A DNA stretch of 64,000 nucleotides from an uncultured Prevotellaceae bacterium. GTDB lineage: Bacteria > Bacteroidota > Bacteroidia > Bacteroidales > Bacteroidaceae. The notes beneath the pieces were generated by a model that ran no database searches, had not been told where the DNA came from, and worked only from the letters and a program-made list of their open reading frames with translations. Below, one piece after another: positions 8,201-17,658 of the stretch. Both the position numbers and the translations under genes were made by a program. Within the stretch, counting starts at the first letter, position 1; every line of letters begins with the position of its first letter. The DNA lies in NCBI GenBank assembly GCA_947169245.1, contig CAMVPA010000003.1, positions 1-64,000 on the forward strand, given 5' to 3'.

Positions 8201-11200
8201 GGGAAGAGAAATATGAGTTCGACAAGGCCTATAGCTCTACTGTGAACCTGAAAGGAGACGAGACGGCCGATGATGATGATAGCCCCGTTGCGAACCTCGC
8301 CGAGACCGAATATATATATGGTGGCGGTAACGAGGGTGACGTCTGCGGCAACACGTATGTCAACCTGGGTAACGGCCGCATCTACGATGCCTTCGGCGGT
8401 GCCTGCGATGCCGATATCCTGGGTCACACCGAGGTGTACATCGGTCGCCAGCCCAACGGCAGTGGCGGCTACAAGGACGGTTTCCCATGGATCAGGGATA
8501 TCGTCTATGGCGGTAACGACTTCGGCGGTACCATCTGGGGCGAATATGAGGACGGCTACAACTACATCGCGCGTCTGCGTAATGCCGCCGAGATATCACA
8601 GTTGCACGGCTACACGAGCGGTACTCCCGATGTCCTGAAGTCCTCTACCTATGTGGAGTATCTCATTGGTCATGTCGATAGCATCTTCGGTGGCGGCTAC
8701 GGCTCCTACGACTATAACGACACCGAGCTCTACGGCGTCGGAACAGCCATGCCTGGCCAGCACAGCTCCTTTGTGAACATCCGTCCGAAGGATCATGCGA
8801 AGAACGCCCTTAAGGCTGTCTTCGGCGGTGGTACTGGCTACCCGGGCAACCGAGACGACGACAAGGCGCAGGACCGCAGCTATGTGCTCATCGACATCCC
8901 CGACGGCAAGGAGACATTCAAAGATATGGAGGCCTTCGGTGCCGGCAGCTATAACGGCTTAGGTATGCGATACCACCTGGATACAGAAAGCGGTAAGACG
9001 CTGGATGAGGATGACAATCCCATCAGCAACCTTGACGAGGCCTCAGCCATCGTCGATCTGCTCCACGGCCGCATACACAACGCCTTCGGCGGCAGCTACC
9101 AGGAAGGTGTGACGCGCCGCACGGTGGTCAATGTGCCTGCCGAGTCCACCATCCAGATTGACAGCATCTACGGTGGTGCTTACGGTAAGTATATCCTGCC
9201 GCCCTGCGATGTGTATGAGACCCAGGTGAACTACAAGAATACGAGCGAGAACGCCCAGGTGTTTGGTGCCATCTTCGGCGGTAACAACAACCAGCGCCGT
9301 TCGCTCTTCACGAAGGTCAACATCTCGTCGCCGGTATATAGCAATAAGGCGAAAGGCTACACAGGCACCGTCTATGGTGCCGGCCGTGGTGTGAACACAT
9401 GGGCCGAGCACACTGAGGTGAACCTGCTCAAGGGCGCCAATGTCTATGATGTCTATGGCGGTGGCGAGATGGGACATGTGCTCAGTGCAGAGAGTGTGCA
9501 GAAGTACATGGAGACGTTCAAAGACTCCCCGTCGGCTGCCATCCTGGCAGAAGACCCCACATGGAGTAAAGCCTCACCGGAGGACTGGCATAAAGCATGG
9601 AAAGCAGCCTGGACCTTGGGCAGCTACTATGTGCCGGGGGCATCCAATGATGAGACGCCATCAACAGCCTTTAAAAACTACGCCACCAACAAGGCCACGA
9701 ACCTGGACCGCATCAGCAAGCGTGAGGAGCTCGACGACAATACAGCGGCCCAGTTGGCTGGCAAGGATGTCAAGAAGTTCAACGCCAACGTCATCGTCAA
9801 CGAGGGTGCCACCGTCTCAGGCTATGCCTATGGCGGCGGTCTGGGTAGCTCATCGGTAGCCAGCTCAGGCGATGTCTGGGGCCGCACCTACGTTGCCGTG
9901 CTTGGCGGCGAGGTGAAGAAAGACGTCTATGGCGGCGGACGTGCCGGTAGCGTGTGCAACCAGTTTAGCATCGACGGATTCACCGCCAGTGCCAATGCCT
10001 ACGTGCAGGGCGGTACGGCGCGTAATGTCTATGGTGGCGGCTACGAGGGTCATGTCGGCTCGCATGCGGGTGCCATCAGCGCCAGCTACGCCGCCGACCT
10101 GCTCGCCAATGCCAATGTGGCCATCGGCAAGTCGGGTACCAACACCTTCGTGGGCGGTGCGCCTGCCATCACGCGTAATGTCTATGGCGGTGGCGAGGGC
10201 GGCTCGGTCTATGGCACGTCGCACGTATCGCTCAACAACGGCTATATCGGCTATCGCTACACGGATAAGAAATACGTCGAGGAGCTCGACGACCAGAAAC
10301 CTGGCGACCTCGACCTCTCCGGTAACGTGTTTGGTGGCGGCTATGTCATCAACAGCTATGTGGACGACACCGTCATCGATATGTTTGGCGGTCAGGTGCG
10401 CGGCAGCCTCTATGGCGGTGGTGAGCTGGGGCCCATAGGCCGTGGCGCTAACAAGACCGGTCTCAAGATATCAGGTACCTTGGAGAACGGCGATGCCACC
10501 ATCTTCAGGGCCGGTACCACCCAGGTCAATTTGTACAAGGGCAAGGTGCTGCGCAACGTCTTCGGCGGCGGTCGAGGCAAGGACAGCTGGGGTGGCGACG
10601 GTACGCTGTATATGGATGCTTCGCTGGTAGAGTCCTTGAAGGCCGACGGTTTGTTCTGTAAGGGCTACGTCTTCGGTCAGACCCGCGTGAACATCTATGG
10701 CGGTGAGGTCGGCACCGACGAGGGTATGCTGAAGGGCTATGGCAACGTCTTCGGTGGCGGCGACGAAGGATCCGTGTATAGTGCCTATATGAAGAATAAC
10801 AAACTGTACATCGGTAGTAAAATCGGCAAGCGCTATGATGGTGCTCATGAAGGCTACTACTTCCAATGGGGTCCGAGTGACGCTCCTGCCTATTTAGTGG
10901 AATCGGGAAGTGACAAGAATATCTTCACCGAGGACTGTAAGGTGCTGGTGGAGCCCCACGCCCAGGCCTACGTGGCCATCAATATCCCAAGTGGTAAAGG
11001 TGGCACTGGCGGTGACGGAAAATACAAGAAAGGCGAGTTCGTGACGACTGCTGACCTGAACCTGCTGAAGGACAAGACGACCGATGCCGCCTACTGGGAT
11101 AACCTCGATCCAGAAGGTATCATCATCCACAACGCCGTGTTTGCCGGCGGTAACATTGCGGCAGGTAGCAACACACTGTATGCCAACGCCACGACCGTCT

Positions 11201-14200
11201 ATGGCAATGCCACCGCCTCTATCCACGATGTCTATAACCGCGACCTGATTACCATCGGCACTGGCCATACCGGTGGCTTGTATGGCGATGGTAACCTGAC
11301 CTTCGTGGATGGCTACCGCGAGCTGAACATCACCAACTATGGTACCGACTACTACCATATTAACCACGATCTGAGCTATGATCTTTACAAGGACTTGCCG
11401 GAGCGTGAGAAGGCCTATTATGAGCTAAAGTACAAGTGTAAGCGCGCCTGTACCGATATTGAGAGCACCAACTATTCTGTGGGTTCCGAGCTGCCGCAGG
11501 ACGAGTTGCTGGTGCTGTTTACAGCTGCAGATGGCAAATCGCTCCTGGTAGGTTCCGACAGTATCATCATTACCGAAAAGGGCAAGAAGGTGCCCAATCC
11601 CGCCATCTGGGAGCAGAACGGTGTGGTCTCGGTCTATGCCGGCCGCATCATGAACACCATCCAGCGAGCCGATTTCTGTGGTGTCTTCGGCAGCCGCATG
11701 GTGATGAAGGGTGCCCAGGACCGTGTGCCTGAGATTGCCGACTACTCCAACTACACCATCAACCGTGTGCGCGAAGTGTCGCTGAACAAGAAAGTCAGTG
11801 TGGCGGGCGATACGGACGACAATGCCCTGCACGGCAACTATTTTGGTATCTACAGCAATGTGAACTACCTGGGTGCCCTGACCAGTGATGTGAAGTTCTC
11901 TGACGTACGCACTACCAAGGCCAACACGAATATCCATCAGGAATATAAGCCCAATAAAGAAGGTGAGACCTTCTACGAGTGGAAGGAAGCAAACAAGGGC
12001 AATGAGAATCGCAACAACGGTTCCTGTCATAACCACCTGGCACTGGCCTCCGGCGTGTTCCTGGAGCTGACCACCGAGAAGAGTAAGGGCGTCAAGCTCG
12101 ATGAGAAGGACTGGGGACTTATCACCGGCGTGGTGGAGCTCGACCTCATCAACGTGCAGCCCGGTATTGGCGGTGGCTTCGTCTATGCCAAGAATGAGCA
12201 TGGTGTGCCTGACAAAGGTATCTCTAACGCCACGCTGACAGATTTGAACGAGGGCGCTGCCAGCAAGTGGAATTATACATACGATGGGAAATATAATAAC
12301 TGGGAAGAAGATGAAGAAGACAAGGAAGAATGGCAGACCTCCGGTAACTTCATCCACAGTTCGCAGACCATTATTGACGACTGTTACAACGTAGGCAACA
12401 GATACAAGGGTAAATATGGTAATAAAGATCATGGAGGAACGTCTGAAGGTGTGCCTGCCCACTACTGGTACATCAGCGGTAAGGTCTATGTCTATGACCA
12501 GTACATCTCGGCTTACACCGGTAGTCCGAATGCCTTCAGCGAGTCGGTAGAGCTGCCCATCACCCTCAATGCGTCGTCGAATGGTAAGATGACGCTGATG
12601 GACATCCGTCCCAACCTCTATGCCTACTATGCCAGCTACACCGACGAGACAACGAACGTCAAGCTTGGTGACCAGCAGAAGATGGTTATCGATAATGTCA
12701 GCTATCTGCTGAACGATCCTATCAGCTATTGGGACTGGAACAAGCTGACCCCGTCTGAGAAGAGACGATTCGTGTCCGAAACCTATATACTGAAAGACAG
12801 CTGCTACATCAACTCCAAGTATTATCCTGCCGGCTATGTGATGCTGCCTTCTGAATATAGCAGTCTGAAGACACACGCCGTCGATAAGGAGATTGACAAG
12901 GTGACGGTGAAGGCTGTGAAGAAAGCCACGAAGGATGCCGAGGGCAACGCTGTCGTGGAGAAGGACAACTACGGTCAGGATGTCTACGTGGCCTTCGATG
13001 ATGCCTTCCGCTCGTCCAACAACATGAGCCACAACAACGGTTACCTGCTGACCTTCGACCTGACGAACCCAGGCGTATGGGATGAGTGGTACACGAAGAT
13101 CAGTAGTGCAACGGGTGAAAAGACGCAAACCGTACCTGACGGAGAAAGCAGTCTTTACGAAGACGCTCCGACCTACCGTCCGAAGACCACTGGTGTATAT
13201 GGCCAGCAGCCGTATAGCGTCAATGCGATTATTCCTGAGAAAATCTATACGGATTATACTAAACTGGACAGCAACACGCCGACAGAGAATCAGGCAACCT
13301 TCGTTCCTGCCTATCTGATCACCAAGGAATATAACTCATCCGGTTCACATTACTATCCCGGTGCACCGGTAGCTTCGGCAATCAGTGGATATACTGCACC
13401 TGCCTATGTCGCTACCTCCACCATCCAGCTCTCACCGACAGAGTATATCTATGTCAACGACCTGATGACGGCAGACCAGATGGCCGACTACAAGAAAGAC
13501 TACCCGTCACTGGCTACCGAAATAGACAAATGTGTCAAGCCTGCTTATATCTGTACGGTAGCGGGTGACTATGGTGGTCAGAATTACACAGCAGGGCATA
13601 ACTACCGTGCACTGGAGGCCTATAGCGCCATGTCGGCAAAAGACCGCCAGAACTTCGAGTTCAACTACGATGCCCTCGACCTGCTCATCGATTCGCTCTA
13701 CGGCAAGAAGGCTGACGGCACGCAACAGGCACAGGGCAAGAAGTACCAGTACGATAACTTGCCATACGACTTCGATGTTTCAACAGCCTCTCAGGAGACG
13801 AAGGATAATATGATTTATTCTCTTCCCAAGCCGATTGACTATACGGCGACGTATCATGGCGAGTCAGCCCTGACCTATACTGATGCCAGCGAAAATAGCC
13901 ATACGATAGCTGTTAATACTGAGTTGCAGCGTGAGGCTTACGAATCAATTCCTAACGAGCAACGCCACTATGCGCCGATCACTGTAATGAAATCGACTAC
14001 AGCCACAACGGTTTATGTGGTCAAATCCGAGTTTGTCCATGTGGAGACACCTTACGCTGTTGGTGCCACCCTCGACAGTGATGCCTTCAACAATTTGACC
14101 ACTGAAGAGAAGAAGAACATCACGACACTCACCTTCCCAGCAAATTCAACGAGTGACCAGACCTATTACTACTGCCGCGAGGAATATGAGATCGGAGAAA

Positions 14201-17200
14201 AGGGTGAGGGTGTTATACCAACCACTGTGAGCATCGAAGGATCTTCTGGCGGCATAGAAGATAGAAACGGCAGCAACTGGGTTAAGGTTGGTACCATCAT
14301 CAATGCCAAGAACGACGATTCTAACAATGGCTATGAGGCGCTGGTAAACAAGCAGAAGAACTTCACCATCCACGGTGTATCGCCGATGGAGACCAGCACG
14401 CTGTTTGTGGCTCGCAACTCCAACATCTACGACCTCTCGAAGGAGAAGATCATCACCGTCGTCTATAAGTACGACTACGAGAGGCCCGATGCCGACGGAC
14501 TGCACATCACGCCTGTCAGCGAGCGCCATGTTGTGAACGTCCACGTCACCTTCAAGAGCGGTGTGCCTGAGATAGAAGATATCAATCCGCCCAGCACCGT
14601 TCTGCCGGGTACCAGCATCACCATGCGTACACCTACCGTCACGCCTGGTGCATACGACATCACCGGTGGCGGCTGGGAGCTGTTCGCAAGCAAGCCAGAC
14701 GCCGAGAGCCGCACCAACGGTATGGCATATACGCCTAACGTCGATTCGCTCTACTGGTATCAGGACGGCTTCTTCCTGGCCTACTACGCTAGGTCGTACT
14801 TAGGTAAGACCTACTCGAACTATGTGCCTGTCAGCGTGGCCAACTACCACGACCTGAAGAAGGTGATGGACGACAAGAAGTACCACCTGCACGTGGACTA
14901 CGACCGCAACCGTCTGAAGCGCGAGTCGAAGATCTACATCAACAAATACAGCGGTGATAAGGATGGCCTCGACCTGTTCAAGGACTTCTATGACCTGAGC
15001 GTGCTTACCATTCCGTCAACAGATGACAAGACAGGGCTAATCAATTCCGGATCGTTCATAGGTCATAAGCCGCTGAACGCCGACGTAACCAACGGCGTGA
15101 CGGCTGGACAGAACCTCGAGTTCTTCCTGCGCACGGACATTGACCATACTGGTAGCTGGACGCCGATTGCCAGCGGTAGCGACCCGTGCTTCAACGGCAC
15201 GCTGCACGGCGACGGCCACACCATCAGCAACCTCACACCAGCCGACGGAACCACGGGCTCACTCTTCAGCAAGCTCTGCGGTAGTGTCTATAACCTCGGC
15301 GTCATGGGCTCGTTCACCGGTGCCGGTGTCGCCGACCAAGGCGGCGGCTATGTGGAGAGTTGTTGGGTGAAGACCAGCGGTACGCCTGGCAGCGGCGTCA
15401 AGGCCGTCTTTGGCAATCCTGATGCTGACAAATATGAGCAAGTCGTCAACTGCTACTATCCCAAGAGCAATAGCGGCTATACGGCAGGCAAGGCTACCAT
15501 GAAGCCCGACCGTGCCTTCTACAACGGTGAGGTGGCCTACGACCTGAACAACTTCTACCTCTACAAGCGCTACAGCGACAAGATGGTGACGAATGGCTCC
15601 GGCAAGGTGGGCTACCGCTACTACACCATCGGCGAGAATGACTCGCTGAAGCTCCAGCCCATGAAGTACTATGGCGAAAATCCGGCCTACTGCTCGTCGG
15701 GCTACATAGATGCACAAAATATTGGCATTGCCTACGTCGAAGACCGCTTCGACGACGGTGACTTCCGCTATGCTGCAGGAGAGCTACCGACCGAGGAGAA
15801 CGAACGCCTCTGGATAGATAAGGAACATGACAATGAACGGCACTACCTCCCCATCTGGCCCGACGACTACATCTTCTTCGGACAGAAGCTGACCTACGGC
15901 TATAACACTGCCCACCAGGATGTGCCGACGGCTGTCGTCAGGGAGGCCGGACGATTGTCCTATGACGTTAATGCTAACCGCGTCTATCGTGCGCCGGCCT
16001 ACTTCCGCTCGAAAGACATGGGCGTGGTCCACTTCAACCCGACGGTCTATCTGGCACAGAAGTCCAGCGACGGCACCAAGGAGGCCTATCCCGGCATGAC
16101 CGCCATCGACTTTGCAGGACACTACTATGGGGACTATGAGCCCTATGGGACCTATGGGTTAGGTAATGAGAAGGGCCTGTTCTACACACCTGTGCTCGAC
16201 GACGATGGTCTGACGAGCATCCAGAACTGCGACGAGACGCAGAACCTGCTGGTCTATGCGCCTGCTGCCTCTAGCACGAGCGGTTATGCCAACGCCAAGA
16301 CGCATGGTGTGCTGACCGAATACTTCGTCGATCCGCAGTACAGCACCTATTATGACAATAGCTTAGGCTATCGTCGTGTTGACGATGCCTCCGCCGTATC
16401 TGTCAACGGTCACCTGGTACAGAGCACGCTGAAAGCCACCAACGACCACCTGCTCGTGGACAAGCAGGACTTCAACTGTCCTATCGCTTACAGCTTCGAC
16501 TCCAGCCACCGTATGTGGTACCAGCGTAGGCCTACCGACAACGAGTTCGTGGACCACAACCAGGGCTGGCAGGGCATCAGCCTGCCGTTCACAGCCGAGC
16601 TGGTGACCACCAACGACAAGGGTGAGATCACCCACTTCTACAGCGGCAGCCAAAACGCCTACAACGACGAGACCGGTACCAAGAAGATCGGTCACGAGTA
16701 CTGGCTGCGCAACCTGAAGTCGCTCGCACAAGATGGCGACGTGGTCAGGGGTACCTTCAACTATCCCGACGCTGTAAGTGGTAACAAGGAATACACCAAC
16801 ACCTTCCTCTGGGATTACTACTACAAGTACGCAGACCGAAAGGATAAGAACGCAGACGACTATCAGAAGTACTATAGTAAGGCGCACACGCACCATGACT
16901 ATCCGCTGCTCGCGAATGGCACGCCCTATATCATCGGTCTGCCGGGTAAGACCTACTACGAGTTCGACCTTAGTGGTAAGTTCGTGGCAGAGAACACCGC
17001 CACAACCATCACCAAGCTGGGCAAGCAGACCATCACCTTCGCCTCTAACGCAGGCAGCGCGATTGGCGTGAGCGACACCGAGATGAAGCCCGTCTCTGAG
17101 GCCATCAACAGCAACAAATACACCTTCAGACCGAGTTACATGAACGAGACGATTGCGGCAGGCAGTAATGCCTATACACTGAACAGCACCGGCAACGCCT

Positions 17201-17586
17201 ACAACAAGGTGCCTACTACAGGTGACGCCACGGTAGCATGGGCCTTCCGGCCGTACTTCACCGTGACCGGTGTCAGCGAGTCGCGTCCTGCCACCCGCAG
17301 CATCGTCTTTGCCGACGACAGTGACGAACTGGAGATGCCGCACGAGTCACCTGACAGTCAAGACAGTTACGGTGCACTCACCGTCACCAGCGGACGCCAT
17401 AAGATTATCGCCTCGTCGACGATGACGCACCCAGTTACGCTCTATGTCATCAACTCCGGCGGTATCACGCTCAGCAGCTTCGATGTGAAGCCGGGCGAGA
17501 CCGTCGAGACAACCGTCAAGCTCAGCGGTGTCTATATCGTAGAGAGCGCCGACGGCAGGTTCATCAAGAAACTGGCAGTGAGATAA
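5233..17586 (+). CDS. Giant secreted YGGG-repeat protein with T9SS sorting domain
   Basis: This 4117-residue protein has a long signal peptide (about residues 1-58, ending S-S-S-A-Q) whose core is encoded by 9-bp repeats. The start is TTG 5233; ATG 5263 is an alternative. Residues 60 to about 2000 consist of repeats near N-V-Y-G-G-G-x-x-G-x-V-x-G followed by T-x-V-x-I-x-G-G, which fits a stacked beta-helix. Residues 2020-4040 lack the repeat. They include helical units with a Y-x-x-(L/M)-(S/T)-x-E/D-x-(K/R) pattern (about 2500-2990) and a GLUG-like stretch (about 3320-3380: H-G-D-G-H-T-I-S-N-L). The end (about 4050-4117) looks like a type A T9SS C-terminal domain, finishing S-G-V-Y-I-V-E-S-A-D-G-R-F-I-K-K-L-A-V-R. 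SprA is encoded downstream in the same window. It is probably a surface fibre or adhesin; no enzyme motif is visible. Confidence 0.8.
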   Translation: MRTEKTIIRRMMGLIGRLGPMGPMRPIGPIGPIGLMGPIRLIVIIALVGLWPLSSSAQIKIGGNVYGGGNHAEVKGSTKVTVTGGDIGAVLDPEATRPVVDPHGRVFGGARMANVGGSTFVHVDGEHATDYILVNQVYGGNDIAGQIGTAQAVSETIPTELTAVKRTEADKTDPKKNAVDDTFNSYVRVSTKVGSSNVYYTQSEIDAATPKDAAYGKTTNHVKTPAVPADDAKKIYIGQLFAGGNGDFIYTDANGNALRDGDDYVIKQVMKQNGQEVQTIIGRSKTPFVQPELDKTYLEVLGGSIVYGYGGGNNATVKKQNIIHIDNPSEVVNHILVNSAGVEGDDETYGTYESNETNGLENPVPDGYTDLLNTARFKEMGINTTFSQPSSGEYQVGRFFGGNNKAEMSIRPTWNLLDGLVRNLYSGGNKGSMTSKDGLLLEIPTYSTLEVDNLFGGCRMADVMPTVNGVYTPCTNLEGYNFPPELSARTLVRGGHINNVYGGNDVTGTVYGGNAIGIYTTVYGDVYGGGNGNYPYTDHPNLEDNDTFGDFWYDVPAGMTSGIALNAFRPNAEQVSIRLKGTGGGPSGYTVIQGSVFLGGNCASLATKKPNPMVELKIGSYVIADNVFLGNNGAGMVDENNLKYYAGYVDTDGNYSATSGTKFNSMDLKGDASVFKRYMTGVAMPLLPSIVFDKVANGDPENYVPGSSFIGSLYCGGNVGSMTVEGLERFTINEKVNIYEKFVGGCNNADVKEGTYNAAYQGGVIGTEDEQAEGGYMENGKIKDRIEINLEKMTITPLRWNDTKTMLSWNTNKWDDNAYFEIEAGTELVKDEKYYTKSEDVYTEHTVTNESITVGENDEFYSKGGFVEVARNPSDHDIRLLGGNVYGGCYESGHVNGNVVININEDVLNKESVFGTKEGVMMGNPASGVEVKDQRDDLMAVSLSVFGAGYGEDTEIWGSTTVNHNNGYAFQIFGGGQQGVVGKKVKVGSGEEKYEFDKAYSSTVNLKGDETADDDDSPVANLAETEYIYGGGNEGDVCGNTYVNLGNGRIYDAFGGACDADILGHTEVYIGRQPNGSGGYKDGFPWIRDIVYGGNDFGGTIWGEYEDGYNYIARLRNAAEISQLHGYTSGTPDVLKSSTYVEYLIGHVDSIFGGGYGSYDYNDTELYGVGTAMPGQHSSFVNIRPKDHAKNALKAVFGGGTGYPGNRDDDKAQDRSYVLIDIPDGKETFKDMEAFGAGSYNGLGMRYHLDTESGKTLDEDDNPISNLDEASAIVDLLHGRIHNAFGGSYQEGVTRRTVVNVPAESTIQIDSIYGGAYGKYILPPCDVYETQVNYKNTSENAQVFGAIFGGNNNQRRSLFTKVNISSPVYSNKAKGYTGTVYGAGRGVNTWAEHTEVNLLKGANVYDVYGGGEMGHVLSAESVQKYMETFKDSPSAAILAEDPTWSKASPEDWHKAWKAAWTLGSYYVPGASNDETPSTAFKNYATNKATNLDRISKREELDDNTAAQLAGKDVKKFNANVIVNEGATVSGYAYGGGLGSSSVASSGDVWGRTYVAVLGGEVKKDVYGGGRAGSVCNQFSIDGFTASANAYVQGGTARNVYGGGYEGHVGSHAGAISASYAADLLANANVAIGKSGTNTFVGGAPAITRNVYGGGEGGSVYGTSHVSLNNGYIGYRYTDKKYVEELDDQKPGDLDLSGNVFGGGYVINSYVDDTVIDMFGGQVRGSLYGGGELGPIGRGANKTGLKISGTLENGDATIFRAGTTQVNLYKGKVLRNVFGGGRGKDSWGGDGTLYMDASLVESLKADGLFCKGYVFGQTRVNIYGGEVGTDEGMLKGYGNVFGGGDEGSVYSAYMKNNKLYIGSKIGKRYDGAHEGYYFQWGPSDAPAYLVESGSDKNIFTEDCKVLVEPHAQAYVAINIPSGKGGTGGDGKYKKGEFVTTADLNLLKDKTTDAAYWDNLDPEGIIIHNAVFAGGNIAAGSNTLYANATTVYGNATASIHDVYNRDLITIGTGHTGGLYGDGNLTFVDGYRELNITNYGTDYYHINHDLSYDLYKDLPEREKAYYELKYKCKRACTDIESTNYSVGSELPQDELLVLFTAADGKSLLVGSDSIIITEKGKKVPNPAIWEQNGVVSVYAGRIMNTIQRADFCGVFGSRMVMKGAQDRVPEIADYSNYTINRVREVSLNKKVSVAGDTDDNALHGNYFGIYSNVNYLGALTSDVKFSDVRTTKANTNIHQEYKPNKEGETFYEWKEANKGNENRNNGSCHNHLALASGVFLELTTEKSKGVKLDEKDWGLITGVVELDLINVQPGIGGGFVYAKNEHGVPDKGISNATLTDLNEGAASKWNYTYDGKYNNWEEDEEDKEEWQTSGNFIHSSQTIIDDCYNVGNRYKGKYGNKDHGGTSEGVPAHYWYISGKVYVYDQYISAYTGSPNAFSESVELPITLNASSNGKMTLMDIRPNLYAYYASYTDETTNVKLGDQQKMVIDNVSYLLNDPISYWDWNKLTPSEKRRFVSETYILKDSCYINSKYYPAGYVMLPSEYSSLKTHAVDKEIDKVTVKAVKKATKDAEGNAVVEKDNYGQDVYVAFDDAFRSSNNMSHNNGYLLTFDLTNPGVWDEWYTKISSATGEKTQTVPDGESSLYEDAPTYRPKTTGVYGQQPYSVNAIIPEKIYTDYTKLDSNTPTENQATFVPAYLITKEYNSSGSHYYPGAPVASAISGYTAPAYVATSTIQLSPTEYIYVNDLMTADQMADYKKDYPSLATEIDKCVKPAYICTVAGDYGGQNYTAGHNYRALEAYSAMSAKDRQNFEFNYDALDLLIDSLYGKKADGTQQAQGKKYQYDNLPYDFDVSTASQETKDNMIYSLPKPIDYTATYHGESALTYTDASENSHTIAVNTELQREAYESIPNEQRHYAPITVMKSTTATTVYVVKSEFVHVETPYAVGATLDSDAFNNLTTEEKKNITTLTFPANSTSDQTYYYCREEYEIGEKGEGVIPTTVSIEGSSGGIEDRNGSNWVKVGTIINAKNDDSNNGYEALVNKQKNFTIHGVSPMETSTLFVARNSNIYDLSKEKIITVVYKYDYERPDADGLHITPVSERHVVNVHVTFKSGVPEIEDINPPSTVLPGTSITMRTPTVTPGAYDITGGGWELFASKPDAESRTNGMAYTPNVDSLYWYQDGFFLAYYARSYLGKTYSNYVPVSVANYHDLKKVMDDKKYHLHVDYDRNRLKRESKIYINKYSGDKDGLDLFKDFYDLSVLTIPSTDDKTGLINSGSFIGHKPLNADVTNGVTAGQNLEFFLRTDIDHTGSWTPIASGSDPCFNGTLHGDGHTISNLTPADGTTGSLFSKLCGSVYNLGVMGSFTGAGVADQGGGYVESCWVKTSGTPGSGVKAVFGNPDADKYEQVVNCYYPKSNSGYTAGKATMKPDRAFYNGEVAYDLNNFYLYKRYSDKMVTNGSGKVGYRYYTIGENDSLKLQPMKYYGENPAYCSSGYIDAQNIGIAYVEDRFDDGDFRYAAGELPTEENERLWIDKEHDNERHYLPIWPDDYIFFGQKLTYGYNTAHQDVPTAVVREAGRLSYDVNANRVYRAPAYFRSKDMGVVHFNPTVYLAQKSSDGTKEAYPGMTAIDFAGHYYGDYEPYGTYGLGNEKGLFYTPVLDDDGLTSIQNCDETQNLLVYAPAASSTSGYANAKTHGVLTEYFVDPQYSTYYDNSLGYRRVDDASAVSVNGHLVQSTLKATNDHLLVDKQDFNCPIAYSFDSSHRMWYQRRPTDNEFVDHNQGWQGISLPFTAELVTTNDKGEITHFYSGSQNAYNDETGTKKIGHEYWLRNLKSLAQDGDVVRGTFNYPDAVSGNKEYTNTFLWDYYYKYADRKDKNADDYQKYYSKAHTHHDYPLLANGTPYIIGLPGKTYYEFDLSGKFVAENTATTITKLGKQTITFASNAGSAIGVSDTEMKPVSEAINSNKYTFRPSYMNETIAAGSNAYTLNSTGNAYNKVPTTGDATVAWAFRPYFTVTGVSESRPATRSIVFADDSDELEMPHESPDSQDSYGALTVTSGRHKIIASSTMTHPVTLYVINSGGITLSSFDVKPGETVETTVKLSGVYIVESADGRFIKKLAVR
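5266..5355 (+). repeat. 9-bp tandem repeat in the giant protein's signal peptide
   Basis: Ten units of the same atrggacct motif as at 3879-3977 encode the alternating M/I-G-P/L part of the signal sequence. The h-region is completed by a non-repeat hydrophobic stretch (I-V-I-I-A-L-V-G-L-W). The unit order differs from the upstream array, so it is not a simple copy of it. Confidence 0.95.
6271..6306 (+). repeat. 9-bp repeat block inside the first giant gene
   Basis: Four units (gagacctat, gggacctat, gagtccaat, gagaccaat) encode E-T-Y-G-T-Y-E-S-N-E-T-N within a loop of the Y-G-G-G array. The codon phase is that of the block at 4101, not that of the signal-peptide arrays. Confidence 0.8.
16129..16155 (+). 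repeat. Short 9-bp repeat block near the C-terminal part of the first giant gene
   Basis: Three units (ggggactat, gagccctat, gggacctat) encode G-D-Y-E-P-Y-G-T-Y around residue 3635. It is the same motif family as the arrays at 3879, 4101, 5266 and 6271. Confidence 0.6.
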
Positions 17587-17595
17587 AAAACAGTG

Positions 17596-17616
17596 TCAGG
17601 CGGTTCTGCCGCCTGA
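17596..17616. repeat. REP hairpin 1 upstream of RAYT
   Basis: An inverted repeat with tcaggcgg/ccgcctga arms, preceded by cagtgt. It lies right after the first giant gene and may also stop its transcription. Confidence 0.8.
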
Positions 17617-17628
17617 ATATAAACAGTG

Positions 17629-17649
17629 TCAGGCGGTTTTACCGCCTGA
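17629..17649. repeat. REP hairpin 2 upstream of RAYT
   Basis: A near-identical copy of hairpin 1 with a slightly different loop, also preceded by cagtgt and in the same orientation. It ends nine bases before the RAYT start codon. Confidence 0.8.
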
Positions 17650-17658
17650 ATAAAGAGA

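Noticed and set aside
8282..8327. RTX-type calcium repeats as an explanation for the glycine-rich giants
   Set aside because: The G-G-x-G-x-D-x nonapeptide is absent; the unit has an aromatic residue before G-G-G and no regular aspartate.
5284..17343. Long minus-strand ORFs (up to 567 codons) opposite giant 1
   Set aside because: They are shadows of the biased repeat codons, rich in V/I/H/A, with no signal peptide or recognisable motif, and they lie wholly within a clear plus-strand gene.
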